From positions 1-64,000 of the forward strand of contig NZ_JBHRRZ010000012.1 in the NCBI RefSeq assembly GCF_042643265.1: 64,000 nucleotides of DNA, read 5' to 3'. The notes under the pieces were generated by a model that was not told where the DNA came from, did no database searches, and saw only the letters and a list, made by a program, of their open reading frames with translations. The position numbers were made by a program, and so were the translations under genes. Positions 34,311 to 43,024 of the stretch are shown piece after piece. The stretch comes from Virgibacillus_O sediminis (GTDB taxonomy: Bacteria > Bacillota > Bacilli > Bacillales > Amphibacillaceae). The stretch's first letter is position 1, and every line of letters starts with the position of its first letter.

Positions 34311-35684
34311 ATGGATTATCATGAAGAGTTAATAGAGAAAAGCAAGAAATATTTGTGGTTGCCGTTTACTCAGATGAAGGATTACGACAAAGATCCGCTT
34401 ATCATTGAAAGTGGAGAAGGCATCAAGGTGAGGGACACAGAGGGAAAAGAATATTATGATGGCTTCTCCTCTGTCTGGCTGAATGTCCATGGGCATAGAA
34501 AAAAAGAGCTGGATGATGCTATTAAAAAGCAGCTCGACAAAATCTCCCATTCTACGTTACTCGGGATGAGTAATGTACCTGCAACGGAACTCGCGGAAAA
34601 GCTAGTACATATTGCACCTAAAGGGCTTGACCGTGTTTTCTACTCTGACAGCGGGGCAGAAGCTGTTGAAATTGCTCTGAAAATGGCTTTCCACTACTGG
34701 AAAAACAAGGGTGTCAAGGAGAAAAACAAGTTTGTGACAATGACTAACGGTTATCATGGGGACACCGTCGGCGCTGTTAGTGTCGGCGCGGTGGAGATTT
34801 ATCATAAAGTCTATCAACCACTGCTATTTGATAGTTTCAAAGTTCCGTACCCAAATGTTTATCACCATTCTAGCCGGGACCCGGAAATTTGCCGTGATGA
34901 GTGTTTGGATATGCTTGAAAACATCCTTGCAGAACATCATCAAAATATATGCGCCGTGACAGCGGAATCTATGATGCAGGGTGCCGGGGGGATGAACCTC
35001 ATGCCAGAAGGATATTTATCTGGTGTCGAGAGGTTATGCAAAAAATACAATGTCTTCCTCATCCTTGATGAAGTAGCCACCGGATTTGGCCGGACAGGTG
35101 AGATGTTCGCATGTGAACATGAAGGAGTAACACCGGATATTTTAACTGCAGCAAAGGGAATAACAGGTGGCTACCTACCTATTGCAGTTACTCTAGCATC
35201 CGAGGAGATTTACCAAGCATTTTATGATGACTATGTCAAATTAAAAACATTATTTCACGGCCATTCTTATACAGGGAATCAGCTGGGATGTGCAGTCGCC
35301 CTTGCGAATCTAGATTTATTTGAAAAGGAATATATCATTGATAGTGTCCGGCAAAAGTCCAAAATAATCAAAGAAGAATTATATGGCCTTCTCGAATTAA
35401 AACATGTCGGAGACGTCAGGCAATTAGGCTTTATGGCCGGCGTGGAACTTGTAGCGGATAAAGAAACACGGGAAAATTTCCCGTTTGAAGAACGTACAGC
35501 CTACCATGTCACATTAAAAATGCGCGAACTTGGGTTGCTGTCTCGTCCGGTTGGGGACACACTTGTCTTTATGCCGCCATTGTCCAGCACAGAAGCAGAT
35601 ATTCGGGCAATGGTAGCCATTATGAAATCAGCTATCCAAAGCGTAACGGAGGGTAATAAGACATATGCTGACAAAACCAACTAG
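34311..35684 (+). CDS. bioA: Adenosylmethionine-8-amino-7-oxononanoate aminotransferase BioA
   Basis: A 457-residue class III aminotransferase of biotin synthesis, converting 7-keto-8-aminopelargonate to 7,8-diaminopelargonate. WLPFTQMKDY and the FYSDSGAEAVEIALKMA stretch are BioA hallmarks; LILDEVATGFGRTG holds the PLP-binding Asp, and LTAAKGITGGYLP the Schiff-base lysine. Bacillus enzymes of this branch can use lysine rather than SAM as amino donor, which cannot be told here. The start at 34311 follows GAGGAGGGG and lies 20 bases after the BirA operator. It overlaps bioD by 20 bases. Confidence 0.92.
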   Translation: MDYHEELIEKSKKYLWLPFTQMKDYDKDPLIIESGEGIKVRDTEGKEYYDGFSSVWLNVHGHRKKELDDAIKKQLDKISHSTLLGMSNVPATELAEKLVHIAPKGLDRVFYSDSGAEAVEIALKMAFHYWKNKGVKEKNKFVTMTNGYHGDTVGAVSVGAVEIYHKVYQPLLFDSFKVPYPNVYHHSSRDPEICRDECLDMLENILAEHHQNICAVTAESMMQGAGGMNLMPEGYLSGVERLCKKYNVFLILDEVATGFGRTGEMFACEHEGVTPDILTAAKGITGGYLPIAVTLASEEIYQAFYDDYVKLKTLFHGHSYTGNQLGCAVALANLDLFEKEYIIDSVRQKSKIIKEELYGLLELKHVGDVRQLGFMAGVELVADKETRENFPFEERTAYHVTLKMRELGLLSRPVGDTLVFMPPLSSTEADIRAMVAIMKSAIQSVTEGNKTYADKTN

Positions 35685-36393
35685 CTCACCATTCCAAGAC
35701 AGGCACCGTAAACAAGGAGGCTTGTTCATCACTGGAACAGACACTGGAATTGGGAAGACTTTCGTCACAGCTGGAATAGCCGCTTCGTTAAAAAAGCAAG
35801 GTGTGGACATCGGTGTATTTAAGCCTATGTTAAGCGGAGATGATCGAAATAACCCAGAGAGTGATGCTGGTATTTTAAAAATAATGGCTGAAGACAGCAC
35901 TCCTATCGAGCAAATTACCCCTTTCCAATTTAAGGAGCCTCTCTCGCCTTATGAAGCAGCAAAACAGGAAGGAAGAATTATCACAATGGATGATATTGTG
36001 TCTGAGTGGAACAAAGTTCGGGTCAACCATGACTTTTTCCTTGTGGAAGGTGCCGGCGGACTTGCCGTTCCATTAGGAGAAAATTACCTTGTCGGAGATC
36101 TCGCGAAAGTAATTGGATTTCCACTGGTTATTGTGGCAAGGCCAAACCTTGGTACAGTCAATCACACATTACTAACCATTTCTTATGCAAAAAAACTGGG
36201 GTTAGAAATCGCCGGCATTATCATCAACGGAATAAACAGAACAACAGAGGATCCCAGTGTCCAAACCAATGCTGGAACTCTCAGCGAATTTACGGATATC
36301 CCTGTACTAGGGGAAATTCCATGGGTTCAAATGCCCGATAAGGAAGCTATTTGTAAAGTGATTGAAGATAATATTACATTCCAGCCATTTTAA
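35665..36393 (+). CDS. bioD: Dethiobiotin synthetase BioD
   Basis: A 242-residue ATP-dependent carboxylase closing the ureido ring of dethiobiotin. The P-loop is GTDTGIGKTFVTAG (about residues 23-36), and VEGAGGLAVPLGENY and NLGTVNHTLL are the BioD substrate and nucleotide motifs. It overlaps bioA by 20 bases, with GGAGGGTAATAAGACAT before the ATG. bioF, bioB and bioW/I are missing from this locus; the organism either has them elsewhere or lives on imported precursors (inference). Confidence 0.92.
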   Translation: MLTKPTSSPFQDRHRKQGGLFITGTDTGIGKTFVTAGIAASLKKQGVDIGVFKPMLSGDDRNNPESDAGILKIMAEDSTPIEQITPFQFKEPLSPYEAAKQEGRIITMDDIVSEWNKVRVNHDFFLVEGAGGLAVPLGENYLVGDLAKVIGFPLVIVARPNLGTVNHTLLTISYAKKLGLEIAGIIINGINRTTEDPSVQTNAGTLSEFTDIPVLGEIPWVQMPDKEAICKVIEDNITFQPF

Positions 36394-36465
36394 AGGTCGG
36401 TCCTATACTAAACTATAAAATATACTAGGCGGATTCCATGTGTTCATTAAAAGGAGTGAATGTTT

Positions 36466-37062
36466 TTGAAATCAAAATCAAGATATCGAACCATTGATTT
36501 AACGATGATCAGTATGTTTGTGGCTTTAACTGCAGTCGGGGCAAATATCACCTCTTTCGCCCCATTCCTGCAAATAGGCGGTGTACCAATCACGTTGCAG
36601 ACATTTTTTGCTATTCTGGCAGGCGCCATTCTTGGCAGCCGGCTCGGAGCCATCGCCATGACTGTCTATGTGCTTTTGGGCTTGGCTGGTTTGCCGATTT
36701 TCGCCGGTTTCAAAGGTGGACTAGCCGCTGTCATGAGTCCTACATTCGGCTTTATCCTTTCTTTCATTCTAGTAGCTTACGCAACCGGAAAATGGATTGA
36801 ATGGATGAAGAGCACAAGAATTGCAACATATGTTACTGCCGCATTTATCGGACTGATTTTCAACTATGTTCTTGGAACAGGGCATATGTATCTTGCATTG
36901 AACTTTTTAGCTGGAGACCCAGAGGGTATCACTTATTTGCATACTTGGATTATCATGGCCGCTTATTTGCCTGTGGATGCGCTAACCATTTTAGCAGCTG
37001 GACTCGTGGCACCGAAAATTCATCATGCATACAAGAGGAAGGATACACCGATTGCTGCATAA
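36466..37062 (+). CDS. bioY: Biotin transporter S-component BioY
   Basis: A 198-residue membrane protein with six helices. ITSFAPFLQIGGVPITLQTFFAILAG (split) and LGSRLGAIAMTVYVLLGLAGLP are the BioY signature, and the C-terminal PVDALTILAAGLVAPKI helix completes the fold. BioY binds biotin with high affinity and works with the ECF energy-coupling module. I start at the TTG at 36466, 9 bases after AAGGAG; the ATG at 36460 is only 3 bases from it. It is 72 bases behind bioD and probably under the same BirA control. Confidence 0.92.
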   Translation: MKSKSRYRTIDLTMISMFVALTAVGANITSFAPFLQIGGVPITLQTFFAILAGAILGSRLGAIAMTVYVLLGLAGLPIFAGFKGGLAAVMSPTFGFILSFILVAYATGKWIEWMKSTRIATYVTAAFIGLIFNYVLGTGHMYLALNFLAGDPEGITYLHTWIIMAAYLPVDALTILAAGLVAPKIHHAYKRKDTPIAA

Positions 37063-37135
37063 AAGAAAGGACACCCCCTCCTCCTAAGCTCTAAAACTAT
37101 TCTCGCTAACATGTTAATAGAAATATATAAGTAGT

Positions 37136-37160
37136 AGCACCACAAAGACGTGGTGCTTTT
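37136..37160 (+). terminator. Terminator of the bioADY operon
   Basis: AGCACCAC and GTGGTGCT enclose a 6-to-9-base loop and are followed by TTTT. Confidence 0.85.
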
Positions 37161-37242
37161 GTTCTTTTTTTACCATAATAAATATATCTAACAGTATTCT
37201 CATTTCTTTAAATAAAGGATATCCGTACAGTCCTAAATTTCA

Positions 37243-37316
37243 CTAAATAGGCTGAAATTTTCTATTCTTGAGTTTTTCCAACAACAATTCATGACGCACC
37301 AATACCACTTTTTCAT
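37243..37316 (-). pseudogene. 5' remnant of a second peptidase-like gene
   Basis: The copy B leader runs into ATG and MKKW, then a 7-base deletion relative to the intact gene shifts the frame. After correction LVRHELLLEKLKNRKF matches the intact LVRHGWLLAEVKENMF, and a stop follows. Nothing of the peptidase domain remains. Confidence 0.8.
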
Positions 37317-37387
37317 GTAACCATCTCCCCTTCGAATTTGTACCCTTATTATCTCAAAAGCCTGTGACACTCTTGTCACAGGCGCAA
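37305..37387 (-). repeat. 83-bp leader repeat, copy B
   Basis: Identical to 34034-34116 except one base in the hairpin loop (CTCT instead of CTCC). The perfect 10-bp hairpin plus TTTT on the minus strand is kept, although the gene behind it is dead. Confidence 0.9.
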
Positions 37388-37442
37388 CCAGCTGTACAGT
37401 AATGGTGAGGAACCTTAAGGCTGAAGGGGGAACTTCCGCCAT

Positions 37443-37474
37443 AAAAAAAGCCTATGGATCATTAATCCATAAGC
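37443..37474 (-). terminator. Terminator overlapping the end of the TPR regulator gene
   Basis: TATGGAT and ATCCATA pair around 5 bases, and on the minus strand seven Ts follow. The last codons and the stop of the gene lie inside the stem. Confidence 0.75.
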
Positions 37475-38454
37475 ATTTCAGATGTCACATCACGATTATG
37501 TTTGAAAATGCGGTATTCTTGTAGACAGTTCCAGCGATAGCCGCCGTCAATACTTTCAATGAGATCAAGGGCCGGATCCAATTCACTCAGCTTTAATCTC
37601 AGCCTTCTGATATCCTGCCTCAGCATTGCTTCCGGGCTATTGGAGGGCCTCTGCCTCCTTTGGATGATGACTTCAGATTGCACTCCACCCGGATGCTGCA
37701 TCAAATACTCCAATAACGGTGTGAGGATCTTTGTGATCCGAACTTCTCTTCCATATAAGGAAATGAATGTATCATTCATACTTTGTTGATTGAGGATAAA
37801 GCAATGTTCATTTCTAAATGGGTCTGACAGCTCCTCATATTCTTCTTCACTAAGATTCCTCATCTCTGTCCCATTAATGGCCATTTGATAAGGATAATGT
37901 TCGGATGAGCCTCTGCCTGCTTTTACTTCCTTAAGTAGATCCTTTATGTCCTGGAACAAATCTAAATCTTCCACAGGAATTTTCTCCACTTTTTCAATGC
38001 CTTCATTCAAGATGATTTGAGTCGCTTTCAGTATGTAGTGGTGAGCTTTGAGCTGCTGCAGTTTGTTCAAGCGGTTCGACTCTTTTCTGGCATACGTGGA
38101 AAGAGCTTGTTGAAAAGCGTCAATTGAATTTGTCCATGACTCTTTGTAAAAATAGAGAAACCCGAGGCGATAATAAGCCCGCGAATGATCAGGATCAAGC
38201 CGTACAACCTGTTTCAATGGAGGTATCGCTTTTTCGTAGGACTGTTGCTTCAGCTTGAAATCTTCACCCTGATTCAATAACAGATTGGCAAGTGTCTCCT
38301 TGTAACGGATCTCCTGTCTATTTACAATAGATAGCCTTTGGAAAATCCAGACCCCTTCATTGAACCAAGCTATGCTTCCTTCATCCTCACGATTCCACCA
38401 TGCATCCTCTTTCTCTAACAATTCCTCTTCAGTCAACTCAGACCCTCTCGGCAT
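37462..38454 (-). CDS. TPR protein with C-terminal winged-helix DNA-binding domain
   Basis: A 330-residue protein. Residues about 55-140 contain TPR-like helices (YKETLANLLLNQGEDFKLKQ, AYYRLGFLYFYKESWTNSIDAFQQAL). The C-terminal 100 residues look like an OmpR-type winged helix (YGREVRITKILTPLLEYLMQHPGG, RQDIRRLRLKL, ESIDGGYRW), so it is probably a transcription factor of the kind with a sensory TPR part, but its targets are unknown. The ATG at 38454 follows GGGGAGGGGCACT; the frame extends slightly upstream. A fragment of a closely similar gene lies at 62.8 kb. Confidence 0.75.
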   Translation of the reverse strand: MPRGSELTEEELLEKEDAWWNREDEGSIAWFNEGVWIFQRLSIVNRQEIRYKETLANLLLNQGEDFKLKQQSYEKAIPPLKQVVRLDPDHSRAYYRLGFLYFYKESWTNSIDAFQQALSTYARKESNRLNKLQQLKAHHYILKATQIILNEGIEKVEKIPVEDLDLFQDIKDLLKEVKAGRGSSEHYPYQMAINGTEMRNLSEEEYEELSDPFRNEHCFILNQQSMNDTFISLYGREVRITKILTPLLEYLMQHPGGVQSEVIIQRRQRPSNSPEAMLRQDIRRLRLKLSELDPALDLIESIDGGYRWNCLQEYRIFKHNRDVTSEMLMD

Positions 38455-38639
38455 AGTGCCCCTCCCCATTCCCCTTGTTGCTTTAGTTAACTTAACAGTT
38501 ATATAGAACCAAACTTTTAATTAAGTTTCATTATACCAAAACAACCAAAAAATTCTGTAACCTATTTCACGCTTATTAAAATTTGATTCGGGGTAACTTT
38601 CCTTTTTCCATATATTTCTAAACAGGGCCATAGCCGCCC
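38455..38639. other. Divergent intergenic region, no gene seen
   Basis: AT-rich, between the TPR regulator and the riboswitch promoter. No ORF with a ribosome binding site and no hairpin stand out. Confidence 0.4.
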
Positions 38640-38667
38640 TTGCCATTTCACTCCCCTATGGTAAAAT
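38640..38667 (+). promoter_or_regulatory. Promoter of the SAM riboswitch transcript
   Basis: TTGCCA (38640-38645), 16 bases, TAAAAT (38662-38667), followed about 17 bases later by the riboswitch. Confidence 0.65.
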
Positions 38668-38683
38668 ATAACTAATTCAATAA

Positions 38684-38835
38684 GGTTATCAAGAGTGAAC
38701 GAGAGTAATGGCTCAATGACTTCGCAGCAACCTGCCCTACGGGTAAGGTGCTCCTACCAGCAAAGCTTGCTTTGAATGATAACGAACGGTGCTTCAGCCC
38801 TTTGTCAGCATTCACTTGCAGCAAAGGGCTTTTTC
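38684..38835 (+). ncRNA. SAM-I (S-box) riboswitch with terminator
   Basis: P1 is GGTTATCA at 38684-38691 paired with TGATAACG at 38777-38784. Between them are the S-box blocks in order: TTATCAAGAG, GAGAGTAATGGCTC, CGCAGCAACCT, AAGGTGCTCCTACCAGCAAAG. A terminator follows (AGCCCTTTG at 38796 and CAAAGGGCT at 38822, then five Ts). SAM binding should favour the terminator and switch the downstream gene off when methionine is plentiful. Confidence 0.92.
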
Positions 38836-38877
38836 ATTGGTCTTGAAACCTATTGATAAATAAATAGGAGGAATGAA

Positions 38878-39210
38878 ATGAAGGCAACAGGATTTATCCG
38901 TGGCTATATGGCCAAAAATCTGGATGAGGAAAAATTTTTACACCATGTAGTTGGGGTGATTGAGCAGCAGCTTCAAGAGTGGGATGAAACCTATAAAGTT
39001 GATATATTTAAAAGTGAAGACTATACCGTTTCTGTACAACAGAAGACACATATTTCAGAAATAACCATTTCACCTTCTCAGTTAACATCGCTTCAGTTAC
39101 AATCGCCATTCTCCTTAGACCGATATATTTGGACAAAACTTAAAGAACACGGGGTGACATTCAAAGATGAAAACGGATACGGCAATTATTTAGATTTTGT
39201 GTTTAGGTGA
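38878..39210 (+). CDS. 110-residue protein of unknown function under SAM riboswitch control
   Basis: A soluble 110-residue protein, start ATG at 38878 with GGAGG 6 bases upstream (an out-of-frame ATG at 38873 is too close). It has no signal peptide, membrane helix or known catalytic motif. Recognisable features are NLDEEKFLHHVVGVIEQQLQEW (split; amphipathic helix), alternating strands (YTVSVQQKTHISEITIS) and a C-terminal GNYLDFVF. It is the only gene between the riboswitch and the next gene, so control by SAM strongly suggests a part in methionine, cysteine or SAM metabolism. I do not recognise the family. Confidence 0.8.
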   Translation: MKATGFIRGYMAKNLDEEKFLHHVVGVIEQQLQEWDETYKVDIFKSEDYTVSVQQKTHISEITISPSQLTSLQLQSPFSLDRYIWTKLKEHGVTFKDENGYGNYLDFVFR

Positions 39211-39576
39211 GTAGAGGAAATACTCCTACTACCCATGCCGGTGCCTTCTCCCTCTTCGTAGTAAGGGTACTATTGGTTCATCGATAGGTACCTCTACATC
39301 TGTATTATCTAAATACACCGCCAGAGAAGCAGCAGGATTTAAAAACCCAAAAGTTTATAATAAAGTCTGATAAAAATGAAAGTAACCAATTGAAAATGCT
39401 AATTGTATTAAAGAAAAGAAATACCTTGTAAACAGTGGAAAAGCAAAGGACGGTCTGTTGGTTTAATACCGACGAGACACGGAAACCTCATTTCGGCTGC
39501 AAGTAAAGATAATAGCAAATCTCTGCTGATTAGAAAATATAGTAGAATTTTAAGAAGAAGATAAGGAGGGATGACG
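39211..39576. other. 366-base stretch without intact gene; possible gene remnant
   Basis: From about 39268 one plus-strand frame reads GTIGSSIGTSTSVLSKY then TAREAAGFKNPKVYNKV and a stop at 39371, which looks like the tail of a lost protein (glycine/serine zipper type), but there is no start and upstream is not coding-like. The remaining 200 bases before the thioesterase gene hold no clear promoter or hairpin. Confidence 0.35.
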
Positions 39577-40347
39577 ATGGTAAATTCTACATTATATAAA
39601 AAAGACTATCATATTGACTTACGTGACGTTGATTTTAAAAAGAAATTAAGGATAAGCACATTATTCAGCTACTTTCAAGAAATTGCCAGTCTTTCTGCTG
39701 CAAGTCTTGGCGTCGGTATAGATGATCTAGAAAAAGACTATGGTGTCGCCTGGATTCTCATGCGGATAAAAGTAGAAGTTGCCCGAATACCGGAACTCAA
39801 TGAAGATATTACGATTGAAACATGGGCACATGAACCTGGTAAATTAGAGTTCAAAAGAGATTTCTTCGTTCGTGACCAGCAAGGAACCCCTATTATCCGA
39901 GCAGTCTCTGCTTGGGTGCTAATGGACTTAGTGGAGAGAAAACTAAAAAGGTCTTCACATATCCCATTTGAATATCCATCAGGCAGAGAAGAAACTGCAA
40001 TCGATTATGAACTAAAAAAGCTGAAGCGTGTAGAATCAATGAAAACTGTATACCAAAAAGTGATTGGCTACAGTGATATTGATTTTAACGGCCATTTGAA
40101 CAACTCAAGGTATGTAGATTTTATACTGGATTGTTTACCTATTATCGATCATCAAACCCACGAAATCGCAGCCATTGAGGTAAACTTTAATCATGAGGCT
40201 CTACCAGGGGAAACTATAAAGTTAAAAAAGGGTATTTCTAATAAGCATACAAATATAATTACTACGGAGGGGATCAATGAGAATACCCAAAAGACAGTTT
40301 TTAGAGCTCAGTTAGAAATCAGAAAATTAGATAAGAATAGTGACTAA
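39577..40347 (+). CDS. Acyl-ACP thioesterase (FatA-like double hotdog)
   Basis: A 256-residue protein with two hotdog folds. The N-terminal half has DVDFKKKLRISTLFSYFQE and GVAWILMRIKVEVARIP; the C-terminal half has IGYSDIDFNGHLNNSRYVDF, where Asp, Asn and His are the expected catalytic residues. Bacterial members release free fatty acids from acyl carrier protein. The ATG at 39577 is 7 bases from AAGGAGG and is preferred over the ATG at 39571. It stands alone; a terminator follows. The physiological reason for fatty acid release here is not evident from neighbours. Confidence 0.85.
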   Translation: MVNSTLYKKDYHIDLRDVDFKKKLRISTLFSYFQEIASLSAASLGVGIDDLEKDYGVAWILMRIKVEVARIPELNEDITIETWAHEPGKLEFKRDFFVRDQQGTPIIRAVSAWVLMDLVERKLKRSSHIPFEYPSGREETAIDYELKKLKRVESMKTVYQKVIGYSDIDFNGHLNNSRYVDFILDCLPIIDHQTHEIAAIEVNFNHEALPGETIKLKKGISNKHTNIITTEGINENTQKTVFRAQLEIRKLDKNSD

Positions 40348-40375
40348 GCTACTCTCTCTATTAGATACTCACATT

Positions 40376-40404
40376 TAAGGGTGGTGTTATTCACACCACC
40401 CTTA
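40376..40404. terminator. Terminator after the acyl-ACP thioesterase
   Basis: AAGGGTGGTGT and ACACCACCCTT form an 11-bp stem with a short loop. Confidence 0.8.
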
Positions 40405-40462
40405 GGTTACGCTCTTGTTTATGCAAGAAACCTTCATTACATTTAAATTATAATAAACCTTG

Positions 40463-41818
40463 TTAGATTGCTTCCTCCGTATCTGACAGTACTTCATTTG
40501 TCGCTTGTTTATCTTCTCTTAAGCCAACTAGTAAAAAGTAAAGGACTATACCAATACCCATCCCCCACGCGGCCCCAAGTGTTGCTGTCAGCATCCCGAT
40601 GATAAGTACCAAACCACGTGAAATGTTACTTGAAACCATTCCCATCGATACATATGCACAAGCAAAGCCTGTTAAAAGAAGCGTGACGGATAAACCAACC
40701 GGAAACAACGGTGTGATTATACCGATGACAGGCAAAAATAGACCAAGTGGAATTGCTAAAATATAAAAGTTCATCGGCCCACTATAAATAGAATCCATAA
40801 CCCGTCTCCCCTTTTTATACCGCTCAATCAAGAATATCTGTACCCCAGTCCAAATTGGTCCATGAATCCAAAGAAGTGGGCCTCCGGTGAGAAGTTGGGC
40901 GATATTCCTAAGAGAAAGTATATAATGGCTCCTAGTTGGATTAATGTCTATTCTCTCATCGCTTCTTGCTTTATCTGCGTCCTTTAAAAGAGTGTTAGCA
41001 ACAATTAAATCACTAAAGGCTAGGATGTAGATCATAATCCCTATAGGAAGCACAGAAAGGATAACATCCCAGCTTGGGAAGCCGACAGCCCATATGGACA
41101 AAGTTGAGATAGTTTCTCCAATGGGCGGTACAAAGATTCCCCAGGATAAATCATACGTTAATTCTCCGGTAAGCCATCCGATAATACCAGCTCCAGCAAA
41201 GGCGAACAAAAGAGCATTCGCCCCAGCGGCAATCTTCAACTTTGAATCTGGCAGTTTAGAAAATGGAATAGAAAACATTAAGATCAACACGGTAATCCAT
41301 GCAGTAACCAAGGTAATCGGCATTTCCTGCAAGCGATCTAGCTCGGACTGGAACGCTGCAATAGCCGCCCCCATAATAACCCCCGCCTTGAGCGTAGTTG
41401 GAAACATATTATTAAATGCTTCACCGAGCTTGGTAATACCAAAAAATAAAAACAATGCGATAACTACGAGGAAAATGGCAATCATGCCTTCAATAGCTTC
41501 CTCACCAGGTGTAAGCGTATTCAAAAAAACAATAGTTAGTGGCAATCCTGCTGTAATCCCTCCAGCAGCATACGGATCTCCAAATAAAACAGTTTGAGCA
41601 AGAACCCAAAATAGCATAACAAGGCTCACAGTCCATGCTATTTCAAAAGAAACTTCAAAATAATGCATTACAAGTGGCGTTACCGCACCGCAAGTACCTA
41701 GTAGCATTAGCCCACCCTGTATATGCTGACTTGGTGTAATGCGTAGGTGAATCCCCGGCACTCTTAATGTGAAGGGCCCCCACCTCAGTCCCGGTTGAAA
41801 CTTTCCATGTTTTGTCAT
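40463..41818 (-). CDS. Multi-pass permease linked to the phenylacetate locus (NCS2-like)
   Basis: A 451-residue membrane protein with about 12 predicted helices. Its layout (GGLMLLGTCGAVTPLVM, FGDPYAAGGITAGLPLTI, KAGVIMGAAIAAFQSELDRL) resembles xanthine/uracil/vitamin C-type (solute carrier 23) permeases, but the substrate is unknown. Its promoter has the same downstream motif as the paa operon promoter at 57.1 kb, so it is probably switched on with phenylacetate degradation and may import phenylacetate or a related aromatic acid (inference). The ATG at 41818 is preceded by GGAGGAAG. Confidence 0.65.
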   Translation of the reverse strand: MTKHGKFQPGLRWGPFTLRVPGIHLRITPSQHIQGGLMLLGTCGAVTPLVMHYFEVSFEIAWTVSLVMLFWVLAQTVLFGDPYAAGGITAGLPLTIVFLNTLTPGEEAIEGMIAIFLVVIALFLFFGITKLGEAFNNMFPTTLKAGVIMGAAIAAFQSELDRLQEMPITLVTAWITVLILMFSIPFSKLPDSKLKIAAGANALLFAFAGAGIIGWLTGELTYDLSWGIFVPPIGETISTLSIWAVGFPSWDVILSVLPIGIMIYILAFSDLIVANTLLKDADKARSDERIDINPTRSHYILSLRNIAQLLTGGPLLWIHGPIWTGVQIFLIERYKKGRRVMDSIYSGPMNFYILAIPLGLFLPVIGIITPLFPVGLSVTLLLTGFACAYVSMGMVSSNISRGLVLIIGMLTATLGAAWGMGIGIVLYFLLVGLREDKQATNEVLSDTEEAI

Positions 41819-42447
41819 AAATAGTTACTTCCTCCTTTTTTTATTTATTAAAAGGGAAAATTACCCCATTTTAATTAGTTGTCGGTATCTTATATCCTCT
41901 TTCTATTTATGCTTTCTGATACGCAAAATCATTGCCTGTCCAATTCATTGGGACCATGGTGTGTACTGATGATCCCTAACCAAACAAATTAAAATATAAC
42001 GTTTTAATAACGTAATATAAAATTTCATTATATTAAGAATACTGAAATAAAATTGTGGTGTCAACACTATATTTTAAATATTTAAATTTTAAACAATTTA
42101 ATTATTATTCACTATTTAATAAAGGTAAGGTCGGTTGAAGAATGGATAAGTCCACTAAAAAATAAGCAGTCCTTCTTCCGAGAACCCGCCATCAATTTGC
42201 ATGGATGAACTTCCTAAAGAACCAATAAAATTTAACTAATACTCTAAGGAGTAGTCTATTCTTGCTTAGGTTGTAGAGGGAGAGTAGAAAGGTTACATAA
42301 TTGATGGATGGCTAGTAAGAGGCTTGAAGGAGATTAAATAATAGAAGAAAAAACTCAATTAGAAGACTTTCTTTTGAAATGTATGCAAGGCTTGATTTAA
42401 TGTTATAATAAGTTTGACAATTTAAATAATTGGAAAGGAGCGAAAGA
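41819..42447. other. Intergenic region with permease promoter, otherwise empty
   Basis: Apart from the minus-strand promoter and operator (41994-42064) this very AT-rich 0.6 kb has no ORF of note. A TATAAT at about 42404 may be the -10 box of paaY. The motif seen at the permease and paa promoters is not found before paaY. Confidence 0.45.
41994..42064 (-). promoter_or_regulatory. Permease promoter with paa-type operator
   Basis: On the minus strand TTGACA (42064-42059), 17 bases, TATTCT (42041-42036). Downstream, read on the plus strand, ATATAACGTTTTAATAACG (from 41994) repeats TAACGT at 11-base spacing and matches the paa operon site at 57070 in 16 of 19 positions or so. Confidence 0.75.
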
Positions 42448-42969
42448 ATGGTTATACCCTACAATAGCAAGTATCCTGCTATCCATGATACTGTATTCGT
42501 AGCCCCAGGAAGTCATATAATAGGAGACGTCTCCATCGGAAGAGATTCCTCTGTTTGGTTTAATGCCGTGTTACGCGGTGACGAGGATTCAATTTCTATA
42601 GGTGAAAAATGCAGCATTCAGGACAACTCAACCATTCATTTGTATGAAGGGTGTCCTACCAATATTGAAGACCAAGTAACAATAGGACATAATGTAGTTA
42701 TTCACGGATGCAAAATTGGGAGAAGGTCCATTATCGGAATGGGCTCTACTATTCTTGATAATGCGGAAATTGGAGAAGAATGCATCATAGGAGCTAATAC
42801 TTTGATTCCTCCAGGAAAAAAAATACCGTCCGGTTCTTTAGTTGTTGGATCCCCTGGCAAAGTAGTACGATCACTTACTAAAGAGGACTTCGATTTAATT
42901 CAACTTTCCGTAGATACTTATGTAGAAAAGGGAAAGGAATTCAAAGAAATATTAGAGGTTAATAGTTAG
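42448..42969 (+). CDS. paaY: Gamma-carbonic anhydrase-like hexapeptide protein (PaaY type)
   Basis: A 173-residue left-handed beta-helix protein made of hexapeptide repeats (HIIGDVSIGRDSSVWF, SIGEKCSIQDNSTIH, TIGHNVVIHGCKIG, IIGMGSTILDNAEIG). Metal-binding histidines lie in STIHLYEGC and IGHNVVIHG. In phenylacetate pathways PaaY is a thioesterase that protects against dead-end CoA esters; in other settings such proteins are carbonic anhydrase-like. Position next to the paa locus supports the first role. The ATG at 42448 follows AAAGGAG at 7 bases. It is on the opposite strand to the main operon, with a shared terminator region at 42991. Confidence 0.8.
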   Translation: MVIPYNSKYPAIHDTVFVAPGSHIIGDVSIGRDSSVWFNAVLRGDEDSISIGEKCSIQDNSTIHLYEGCPTNIEDQVTIGHNVVIHGCKIGRRSIIGMGSTILDNAEIGEECIIGANTLIPPGKKIPSGSLVVGSPGKVVRSLTKEDFDLIQLSVDTYVEKGKEFKEILEVNS

Positions 42970-42990
42970 ATATCACCTCCTAATCATAAT

Positions 42991-43019
42991 AAAAAGCTGT
43001 GCTCTAAACACAGCTTTTT
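42991..43019. terminator. Bidirectional terminator between paaY and the paa operon
   Basis: AAAAAGCTGTG and CACAGCTTTTT form an 11-bp stem with a 7-base loop; it suits both converging units and marks the 3' end of the 14-kb paa operon. Confidence 0.92.
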
Positions 43020-43024
43020 ATTAT

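Noticed and set aside
41819..42447. Small genes in the AT-rich gap before paaY
   Set aside because: No start with a ribosome binding site and no coding-like stretch; only promoter elements are supported.
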